A stretch of DNA of 5,006 bases from Bacteroidota bacterium (lineage in GTDB: Bacteria > Bacteroidota > Bacteroidia > Flavobacteriales > Flavobacteriaceae), in the NCBI GenBank assembly GCA_009936675.1, contig JAACDY010000133.1:1-5006 (forward strand), in the 5' to 3' direction. Positions 1 through 5,006 of this stretch are shown here, piece after piece. The translations under genes and the position numbers were made by a program. The notes below the pieces were generated by a model. That model did not search any database and was not told the DNA's origin. It saw only the letters and a list, made by a program, of their open reading frames with translations. Numbering within the stretch: position 1 is the first letter of the stretch; the number at the start of each line of letters is the position of its first letter.

Positions 1-915
1 AGAACCCGACCCGGTATGTTCGAAGGGGTTGGGGCCATTGGCTTGGATTGGCTCAAAAAAGTAAAAGAACAAACGGGTCTATTGACCTCAACGGAGGTGG
101 CTAACAAAGACCATGTTAAATTGGCTTTAGAGGCAGACATCGATATTCTTTGGATTGGTGCTCGTTCTACTGTAAGCCCATTCATCATCCAAGAAATTGC
201 AGATGCACTAAACGGTACAGATAAAATCGTTTTGGTTAAAAACCCTGTAAACCCTGATTTGGCCCTTTGGATGGGTGGTTTAGAAAGACTTTATGCTGCC
301 AACATCAAAAAGTTGGGTGTCATCCACCGGGGTTTTTCCACCTATGATAAATCTAAATACCGAAATAATCCCGAATGGCAAATTGCTGTTGAATTCCAAA
401 ATAAATTTCCCGATATGCCATTGATCTGTGATCCATCGCACATTGCAGGGCGTAGAGATTTGATTTTTAACCTCAGTCAAAGGGCTTTGGATCTCAATTT
501 TGACGGGCTTATGATTGAAACCCACTGGGATCCAGACAATGCTTGGAGTGATGCCAAACAGCAGGTAACCCCTGCCCGTTTGGTAGAGATCATGAATGAT
601 CTAAAAATCCGAAAGGAGACCACCGATGAAGAAAGTTATCAAAAGGAACTTGAAACTTTGAGGGAGCAAATCGATGTAAGTGATCAAACCATTTTGGATG
701 CTTTGGGCAAACGAATGAAAGTCGCTGAATTGATTGGTCAACTCAAAAAAGACAACAACGTAGCAGTGTTGCAAAACAAACGTTGGAATGAAATTTTGGA
801 GACCATGCAAGCGGAGGGAGGCGAAAGAGATTTGAGTGAGGAATTCATCACCCGAATTTTTAAAGCCATTCACCAAGAGTCAATCAATCACCAAGAAAAG
901 GTGATCAACGGATAA
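1..915 (+). CDS. Bifunctional 3-deoxy-7-phosphoheptulonate (DAHP) synthase / chorismate mutase, 5'-truncated by the window
   Basis: Cytoplasmic enzyme that condenses phosphoenolpyruvate and erythrose 4-phosphate to DAHP; its fused C-terminal domain rearranges chorismate to prephenate. The frame is open from base 1, so the ATG at 16 is internal. The first codons (RTRPGMFEG) continue a KPRT motif whose Lys-Pro, like the GPCS metal-ligand Cys, lies upstream. Of about 360 expected residues, 304 are present. Numbering from codon 1, the barrel shows IGAR (52-55), Lys80 in VKNP, HRG (109-111), CDPSH with metal ligand His147, Glu173 in IETH and Asp184 in SDAKQQ. The AroQ-type mutase covers about 211-300, with Arg221, Arg238, Lys249, Arg261 and Gln298 matching E. 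coli active-site Arg11, Arg28, Lys39, Arg51 and Gln88. The E. coli Asp48 and Glu52 positions are Gln258 and Trp262. The fusion is known in Bacteroidetes, where the mutase can influence feedback control of the synthase; that control is not visible here. A terminator follows four bases after the stop. Confidence 0.95.
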   Translation, partial: RTRPGMFEGVGAIGLDWLKKVKEQTGLLTSTEVANKDHVKLALEADIDILWIGARSTVSPFIIQEIADALNGTDKIVLVKNPVNPDLALWMGGLERLYAANIKKLGVIHRGFSTYDKSKYRNNPEWQIAVEFQNKFPDMPLICDPSHIAGRRDLIFNLSQRALDLNFDGLMIETHWDPDNAWSDAKQQVTPARLVEIMNDLKIRKETTDEESYQKELETLREQIDVSDQTILDALGKRMKVAELIGQLKKDNNVAVLQNKRWNEILETMQAEGGERDLSEEFITRIFKAIHQESINHQEKVING

Positions 916-919
916 ATCA

Positions 920-945
920 AAAAAGCCTCCATCTGGAGGCTTTTT
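920..945. terminator. Bidirectional intrinsic terminator between convergent genes
   Basis: A perfect 6-bp GC-rich stem (GCCTCC at 925-930, GGAGGC at 935-940) closes on a 4-base loop, ATCT. The stem is flanked by at least five A before and five T after, so each strand reads as hairpin plus U-tract. It starts four bases after the DAHP synthase stop (913-915), and in the other direction lies a few bases past the aminotransferase stop (953-951). It can therefore end both transcripts. Confidence 0.9.
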
Positions 946-950
946 AATTT

Positions 951-2129
951 TTAGCTTAAAGCATTTTTAATTCTCTCTACAGCTGTCTTGATTTCTTCCT
1001 CAGAGGCGGCATAGGAAATCCTGATGCAATCAGAATTCCCAAAGGCCTCGCCAGTTACTGTTGCTACATGGGCTTCTTCCAACAAAAACAAAGCAAAATC
1101 ATTCGCATTTTCGATGGTTTGTCCTTTGATGGTTTTTCCAAAATAGGAGGAAACATCGGGGAATACATAGAATGCACCTTGGGGTTCGTTAAGTTTGAAT
1201 CCGGGAATTTCGGAGAGTAAGTTCAATATCAAACCTCGTCTGTTATTGAATTCATCCACCATATATTGGATTTGGCTGGTAGGGGCTGATACTGCAGCAA
1301 TGGTTGCCCTTTGGGCGATACAATTGGCACCCGAAGTCATTTGACCTTGCATTTTGTTACAAGCCTTTGCAATCCACTCAGGAGCTCCGATATATCCGAT
1401 TCGCCAACCGGTCATGGCAAATGCTTTGGCCACCCCATTGACGGTTATGGTTCTGTCATACAATTCGTCTATGGCAGCAATGCTAAAATGCGGTGTGCCA
1501 TAATTGATGTGGTCGTATATTTCATCCGACAATATATAGATGTCGGGGTATTTTTGAAGTACAGCTCCCAATGCCCGGTACTCCGCTTCTGTATAGATGG
1601 TTCCACTGGGGTTATTGGGGGAATTGAACATCACCAGTTTGGTTTTGGGGGTGATGGCCGCTTCGAGTTGTTCGGGGGTAATCTTGAAATCATTTTCTAT
1701 CGATGAGGGAATGATGATGGATTTGGCCTCTGCCAAGGTTGCAATGGCCGAATAGCTTACCCAGTATGGAGCAGGCAAGAGGACTTCGTCGCCTGGATCG
1801 AGCAAGACCATACACAAATTAGCGATCGATTGCTTGGCTCCATTAGAAACAACGATCTGAGAGGCTTGATATTCCAATGCATTATCGCGCTTAAATTTCT
1901 CACAAATGGCCGCTTTCAGGTCGGCATAACCATCGACTGGTGAATAGGAATTGTAATTGTCTTTGACCGCTTGGATGGCGGCATCTTTGATAAATTCCGG
2001 GGTGTTGAAATCGGGTTCTCCCAAACTGAGACCGATGATGTCAATACCTTGATTCTTCAGCTCTCTGGCTTTTGCTGCCATAGCCAAAGTTGCCGAGGCC
2101 GGCAGACTCTTAATTCGATTGGATAACAT
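951..2129 (-). CDS. Pyridoxal-phosphate-dependent class I aminotransferase (subgroup Ib, aspartate aminotransferase type)
   Basis: Cytoplasmic transaminase, most likely interconverting aspartate/2-oxoglutarate and oxaloacetate/glutamate. The 392 residues are full length for class Ib. Visible motifs are GEPDFNTP (37-44), NGAKQS (96-101), PYWVSY with the ring-stacking Trp123, NSPNNPSG (169-176), SDEIY with Asp202 and Tyr205, and NGVAKAFAMTGWRIGY (231-246). Lys235 is the Schiff-base lysine and Arg243 a cofactor-phosphate ligand. CIRISYA near the end supplies Arg370 for the substrate carboxylate. Ala before Lys235 is tolerated; the Thermus enzyme has it too. Relatives in this phylum can use prephenate, but positions associated with that (Thr and Lys in plant enzymes) are Ser63 and Ser143 here. 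The ATG at 2129 has no Shine-Dalgarno, only an A/T-rich leader, and lies 12 nt after the desaturase stop, so the two genes are probably co-transcribed. The transcript ends at the hairpin at 920-945. Confidence 0.93.
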   Translation of the reverse strand: MLSNRIKSLPASATLAMAAKARELKNQGIDIIGLSLGEPDFNTPEFIKDAAIQAVKDNYNSYSPVDGYADLKAAICEKFKRDNALEYQASQIVVSNGAKQSIANLCMVLLDPGDEVLLPAPYWVSYSAIATLAEAKSIIIPSSIENDFKITPEQLEAAITPKTKLVMFNSPNNPSGTIYTEAEYRALGAVLQKYPDIYILSDEIYDHINYGTPHFSIAAIDELYDRTITVNGVAKAFAMTGWRIGYIGAPEWIAKACNKMQGQMTSGANCIAQRATIAAVSAPTSQIQYMVDEFNNRRGLILNLLSEIPGFKLNEPQGAFYVFPDVSSYFGKTIKGQTIENANDFALFLLEEAHVATVTGEAFGNSDCIRISYAASEEEIKTAVERIKNALS

Positions 2130-2141
2130 TAAAAAATTGAC

Positions 2142-3251
2142 TTATGATTGAACATAAACAGGCCGCATGCCCATTTGTTTTAAAAATTTAAAGTGTGATT
2201 GTATTGCACTGCGCGTGGTTTCGAATTCGTTGTAAGGCAAGTTGAATTCGCGCGCTGTTTTCTTGACGATTTCAGATATCTTGGTATAATGAACGTGAGA
2301 AATATGAGGGAAAATATGATGTTCGATCTGATGATTCAAGCCACCTGTAAACCAGTTGACAATCTTGTTTTTGGTCGAAAAGTTCACGGTGGTTTTGAGT
2401 TGGTGAACCGCCCATGAATTCTTCATACTTCCAGTTTTAAAATCAGGCAAAGGCATATCGGCCTCACCAATTACATGTGCCAATTGGAAGACCAGACTCA
2501 AAATTAAACTTGCAGTGTAGTGCATCACAAAAAATCCAATCAATACCTTCCACCAAACGATGTTAAAAATAAATATGGGCAATACGATCCATATTGAAAA
2601 ATAGACAATTTTAGATATTACTAATCCCACCCATTGTGTGGAATGGCTTTTACTATTGGCATAAGACAAATTTTCTTTTTGGTAACGTTTCAATCTAACA
2701 AAATCCGAAACAATTGCCCATTTGAGGGTCAATAGACCATAAAGTAATATAGAGTAAAAGTGTTGAAACTGGTGATGAGGTTTCCATTCTGCATGCTTGG
2801 AAAAACGCAAAACGATCCCAGCTTCAAGGTCTTCGTCATGGTCTTTGATGTTGGTATAGGTATGGTGCAAAACATTGTGTTGTACCTTCCAGTTAAAAAC
2901 ATTACCTGCCAGTATGTAGATACTGCTTCCCATCAATTTGTTGATCCAAGGATGTTTGGAAAATGAACCGTGGTTGCCGTCATGCATTACATTCATTCCC
3001 ACTCCTGCCATGCCAACTCCAATCACAGCGGCCAGCATCAGCTTGAACCAATCATTGATGTTTAAGGACAGGATCAGCACAAATGGAGCGATCAATATGG
3101 TGAACATAATGACTGACTTTAGGTAAAGTTTCCAGTTACCAGTCTTGGCCAATTGGTTGTCTTTAAAATACTGATTAACTCTTTTGTTTAGCGTTTGAAA
3201 GAACTCTTTTGATTCTTTTCTAGAAAAGCGAGGGATTAATCTTTTGGTCAT
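2142..3251 (-). CDS. Integral-membrane fatty acid (acyl-lipid or acyl-CoA) desaturase, front-end-like
   Basis: Non-haem di-iron membrane enzyme that introduces a double bond into fatty acyl chains, using O2 and an external electron donor. All three histidine boxes are intact: HDGNH (90-94), HNVLHH (125-130) and HQIEHH (307-312). In the third, Gln308 takes the first position of the QxxHH form typical of Delta5/Delta6 front-end desaturases rather than the HxxHH form. Hydrophobic segments at about 44-63, 70-89, 164-183, 207-230 and 233-257 fit the usual membrane topology with the boxes on the cytoplasmic face. The 369 residues carry no fused cytochrome b5 domain, so electrons must come from a separate ferredoxin or similar protein. 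ATG at 3251 is the obvious start: the protein begins with a basic soluble stretch and the leader is A/T-rich. It is the first gene of a likely two-gene unit with the aminotransferase and diverges from rsmG. Regiospecificity and substrate cannot be read from the sequence. Confidence 0.92.
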   Translation of the reverse strand: MTKRLIPRFSRKESKEFFQTLNKRVNQYFKDNQLAKTGNWKLYLKSVIMFTILIAPFVLILSLNINDWFKLMLAAVIGVGMAGVGMNVMHDGNHGSFSKHPWINKLMGSSIYILAGNVFNWKVQHNVLHHTYTNIKDHDEDLEAGIVLRFSKHAEWKPHHQFQHFYSILLYGLLTLKWAIVSDFVRLKRYQKENLSYANSKSHSTQWVGLVISKIVYFSIWIVLPIFIFNIVWWKVLIGFFVMHYTASLILSLVFQLAHVIGEADMPLPDFKTGSMKNSWAVHQLKTTVNFSTKNKIVNWFTGGLNHQIEHHIFPHISHVHYTKISEIVKKTAREFNLPYNEFETTRSAIQSHFKFLKQMGMRPVYVQS

Positions 3252-3280
3252 AGTTATTTATTGTTGGTCTTGTAAAATTA

Positions 3281-3310
3281 TTGAATTTTAAAGCATTCTC
3301 TCTATTTTTA
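3281..3310 (+). promoter_or_regulatory. Candidate Bacteroidetes-type promoter for rsmG
   Basis: TTG at 3281-3283, a 19-base spacer, then TATTTTTA at 3303-3310 matches the phylum's TTG-N17-23-TAnnTTTG primary sigma-factor promoter with one mismatch, the final G. Transcription would begin near 3315-3318. If real, it rules out TTG 3281 as the rsmG start codon and supports TTG 3323. The region is A/T-rich, so a chance match is possible. Confidence 0.33.
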
Positions 3311-3322
3311 ACAAAAAATGAC

Positions 3323-3943
3323 TTGAATTTTATTCACGACTACTTTCACGATTTAGACTCAAAGCAATTAAAACAGCTAGAATCCCTCTTCAAAATCTAC
3401 AAGGATTGGAATTCTCGCATCAATGTAATTTCCAGAAAAGACATGGATTATTTCTATTTGCACCATGTGCTTCATTCCTTGTCAATCGCCAAATTTATTG
3501 AATTCAAGGCAGGTACTAAGATTCTAGATGTGGGAACAGGAGGTGGTTTTCCTGGAGTGCCCTTGGCCATTGTGTTTCCCGAAGTACATTTTTATCTGGC
3601 AGACAGTATAGGCAAGAAAATTAAAGTCATCAATGATGTAAAAGATAAATTGGGATTGGACAACATCAGTACCTATTACGATCGGGTAGAAAATTTAGAA
3701 TTTAAAGTAGATTTTGTGGTCTGTAGGGCTGTTGCGCCAATAGAAACATTGATGAATTGGTCAGCAGACAGGATCAGTGATCAACAAAATCATTCGATTA
3801 GAAATGGTTTTTTGTGTCTCAAGGGTGGAGACCTAAGCGATGAACTCTCGAAATATAAAAATGCACAAGTATTGCCGCTAAAAGAATATTTTGGCGAAGC
3901 CTTTTTTGAAACTAAAAAATTGGTCTATTGTCCTTTGGACTAA
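3323..3943 (+). CDS. rsmG: 16S rRNA (guanine(527)-N(7))-methyltransferase RsmG (GidB)
   Basis: SAM-dependent methyltransferase that modifies G527 of 16S rRNA in the 530 loop; loss of the family elsewhere gives low-level streptomycin resistance. Numbering from TTG 3323, the protein has 206 residues, close to the 207 of E. coli. It shows KDWNSRINVISRKD (27-40), HHVLHSL (47-53), the SAM-binding loop DVGTGGGFPG (69-78), acidic Asp94 in ADSIGKK, RVEN (121-124), CRAVAP (134-139) and LKGG (166-169). No in-frame ATG precedes the conserved core; the first would be in RKDMD, inside it. TTG 3323 places WN at residue 29, where I recall it in Bacteroidetes homologues, and has an A6 stretch just upstream. 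TTG 3281 would add 14 residues. An out-of-frame ATG lies at 3318-3320. The gene diverges from the desaturase, and its TAA interlocks with the apaG stop. The function is secure; the start is not. Confidence 0.93.
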   Translation: MNFIHDYFHDLDSKQLKQLESLFKIYKDWNSRINVISRKDMDYFYLHHVLHSLSIAKFIEFKAGTKILDVGTGGGFPGVPLAIVFPEVHFYLADSIGKKIKVINDVKDKLGLDNISTYYDRVENLEFKVDFVVCRAVAPIETLMNWSADRISDQQNHSIRNGFLCLKGGDLSDELSKYKNAQVLPLKEYFGEAFFETKKLVYCPLD

Positions 3944-4326
3944 TTCAGCACAAAGGGAGCCGAAAGTTTGAAGGGGGGGATTTCTAAGTTAAACTTTTTG
4001 GTAGAGGAAAAATCAATCATGATGTAAGCTCCTTTCATGGCTCCTACAGCAGAGGAAAGTAAGCATCCAGATTTGTATTTGTGAATTTCGCCTGGGTTGA
4101 TCACTGGTTTTTTGCCCACTACGCCATTCCCGTTGACATATTGGGTTTTGTTCAAAGCTTCTTTGATTTTCCAATGACGGGTCAACAACTGAACAGAACT
4201 TTTGCTTTGATTTTCTATTTCAATTCGGTAAGTAAAGGCATAATGAAGAACGTTGTCTTTGAGGAAACTGCCTTCATAGTCTGTCTCCACAGAAATCTTT
4301 ATACCTCTTGTTACTTGTTGAATCAT
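3940..4326 (-). CDS. apaG: ApaG domain protein (DUF525 family)
   Basis: Small single-domain protein with an immunoglobulin-like beta-sandwich fold. Enterobacterial ApaG has been linked to cobalt resistance and magnesium efflux, but the biochemical role is unsettled. The 128 residues match the family's full length. Visible hallmarks are YRIEIENQS (33-41), RHW (50-52, in the RxWxI motif), the glycine motif GNGVVG (66-71), KPVINPGE (73-80), YKSGCLL (84-90) and GAMKGAYIM (95-103). The C-terminus IPPFKLSAPFVLN is typical. The usual acidic Asp after RxWxI is Glu56 here, a conservative change. ATG 4326 starts the canonical N-terminus MIQQVTRGIKISVET. The gene lies 83 nt downstream of the plug-protein gene on the same strand, so read-through or its own promoter are both possible. 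Its TAG (3942-3940) overlaps the rsmG TAA. A run of seven C codes for IPP near the end. Confidence 0.94.
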   Translation of the reverse strand: MIQQVTRGIKISVETDYEGSFLKDNVLHYAFTYRIEIENQSKSSVQLLTRHWKIKEALNKTQYVNGNGVVGKKPVINPGEIHKYKSGCLLSSAVGAMKGAYIMIDFSSTKKFNLEIPPFKLSAPFVLN

Positions 4327-4389
4327 TATATAATTTTAATAGAATTACCATAGCTAATATAGACAAAATAAATGTGATAATAAACTCTA

Positions 4390-4417
4390 AAAACTTAAAT
4401 AAAACCCTATTAATCAA
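4390..4417 (-). promoter_or_regulatory. Weak candidate promoter for apaG
   Basis: On the minus strand TTG (4417-4415), a 17-base spacer and TAAGTTTT (4397-4390) fit TTG-N17-23-TAnnTTTG with the last base mismatched. The TTG overlaps the end of the plug-protein gene, and transcription would start near 4384, about 58 nt before the apaG ATG. No terminator hairpin is visible in the 83-nt gap, so co-transcription with the upstream gene is equally possible. A/T richness makes chance matches likely. Confidence 0.22.
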
Positions 4418-5006
4418 TAATTTCAAAAGAGGAAGTTTCACCCATAGCGATCAGTGAATCGTGTTGATTTCCAAAATATCTATAGTAAACCAAAATCAAA
4501 TAGCGATTTTCGGTCAGGGCATGAGCACCACATATGGCATTATACAATTCGGACTCTGGAGTTTTGGCTACAAATTTGTAATTGTAAATCCCTTGTTTGA
4601 GTAGCATTACTCCTTCATAAATTTCCAAAGCGGGATTGTAATACATCCTATTGCTTTCATTCAACTCGTAATTATTGAATTTCCCATAGACATAAATTTC
4701 TTGGTCTTTGAGCAAAACTGGGGCTGACAGACTGAAATGAACCCAACTGTAGTCGGCTTCTATATCCCCATTTTCTGATCCTTGCAGAGTTCTGATGATG
4801 AAGTCTCCATTGAGGTCTTGGGTAAAGTTGTAGGGGTATCCCCTACGAACAAAATTGGTCGTTAAGTAAGTTTCATACAAGCGATTCAATTCTACCAAAC
4901 TGATATTTGCACTGGTGATTTGAATGTTCTTGGTGTCAAAAAAAAGGTATTCATTGCCCCCTTCGAATCTGCTTTCAGCGTCATAACGATATTCCAAGCG
5001 ACTGCC
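4410..5006 (-). CDS. Type IX secretion system plug-domain protein (DUF5103), 5'-truncated by the window
   Basis: C-terminal 198 residues of a protein whose start lies beyond base 5006; the TTG at 4997 is an internal Leu codon, preceded in frame by Gly-Ser-Arg. DUF5103 proteins include Plug, which blocks the periplasmic side of the SprA outer-membrane translocon in Flavobacterium; full-length members are roughly 400-450 residues. Recognised from codon 1 are FEGGNEYLFFD (14-24), the DLNGDFIIR stretch (64-72), EADYSWVHF (83-91), VYGKFNNYEL (106-115, like the VYVFGafNNW pattern of the family), MYYNPALEIYEGVMLLKQG (121-139), YNYKF (141-145) and ENRYLILVYYRYFG (166-179). The segment is strand-rich with no membrane helix, as expected of a periplasmic beta protein; any signal peptide is off the window. 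It is followed on the same strand by apaG. The family call rests on motif recall, without a profile search. Confidence 0.82.
   Translation of the reverse strand, partial: GSRLEYRYDAESRFEGGNEYLFFDTKNIQITSANISLVELNRLYETYLTTNFVRRGYPYNFTQDLNGDFIIRTLQGSENGDIEADYSWVHFSLSAPVLLKDQEIYVYGKFNNYELNESNRMYYNPALEIYEGVMLLKQGIYNYKFVAKTPESELYNAICGAHALTENRYLILVYYRYFGNQHDSLIAMGETSSFEIID

Noticed and set aside
280..876. Two minus-strand open frames inside the DAHP synthase/chorismate mutase gene
   Set aside because: The sense strand carries the conserved catalytic motifs throughout, and the antisense translations look random.
1311..1706. Plus-strand open frame of 131 codons inside the aminotransferase gene
   Set aside because: It lies wholly antisense to a clear full-length enzyme and its translation shows no family motif; it is a shadow of the real gene.
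3252..3322. Promoter for the desaturase in the divergent gap
   Set aside because: TAATTTTA on the minus strand resembles the -7 element, but no TTG lies 17-23 bases upstream, so I could not support a specific promoter.
3893..3907. GGC-GAA-GCC followed by six T, resembling a small terminator
   Set aside because: The stem is only three base pairs and lies inside rsmG, where it codes for conserved-looking sequence.
3963..3998. AAAGTTT / AAACTTT inverted repeat after the rsmG stop
   Set aside because: The stem is all A/T but for one pair, the loop is about 21 bases, and it lies within apaG coding sequence; it is unlikely to terminate transcription.
4081..4353. Plus-strand open frame of 90 codons over apaG
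   Set aside because: It is antisense to a well-conserved ApaG, with no recognisable domain and no promoter or start context.
4995..4997. TTG as a start codon for the protein at the right edge
   Set aside because: The frame continues upstream to the window end, and the residues before it fit the middle of a DUF5103 protein, so the TTG is an internal Leu codon.

Overview
The window looks like ordinary core chromosome from a Bacteroidetes (Bacteroidota) bacterium, probably of the Cytophagales type. Three things point there: a DAHP synthase fused to a C-terminal chorismate mutase, the C-terminal part of a DUF5103-type plug protein of the type IX secretion system (a system confined to this phylum), and A/T-rich start regions without Shine-Dalgarno sequences. 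I see no mobile element, CRISPR array, tRNA, rRNA or sign of horizontal transfer. Six protein genes fill nearly all of the window, and the two at the edges are cut off by the window ends.

Layout: (1) 1-915 (+) is the 3' part of the DAHP synthase/chorismate mutase gene, which catalyses the first step of the shikimate pathway and the first step from chorismate towards Phe and Tyr. (2) A compact GC-rich hairpin with A and T flanks at 920-945 sits between this gene and its convergent neighbour and can terminate both. (3) 951-2129 (-) is a class Ib aspartate/prephenate-type aminotransferase. It lies 12 nt downstream of (4) 2142-3251 (-), a membrane fatty-acid desaturase with three histidine boxes. 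These two are probably one transcript. (5) rsmG, the 16S rRNA G527 N7-methyltransferase, is divergent on the plus strand and ends at 3943. It has no usable in-frame ATG, and TTG at 3323 is the best start. (6) apaG, 3940-4326 (-), converges on rsmG with the two stop codons interlocked. (7) 4410 to the window end (-) is the C-terminal part of the T9SS plug-domain protein, upstream of apaG on the same strand.

Functionally this is a mix of housekeeping genes: aromatic amino-acid synthesis, transamination, membrane-lipid unsaturation, ribosome modification and protein secretion. The aminotransferase may connect to the aromatic pathway, because class Ib enzymes of this phylum can transaminate prephenate. 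However, two positions linked to prephenate use are Ser here, so aspartate aminotransferase is the safer name.

I found no convincing undescribed system. The points most worth a second look are the missing ATG of rsmG, with an ATG one frame away just upstream, and the altered specificity positions in the aminotransferase.
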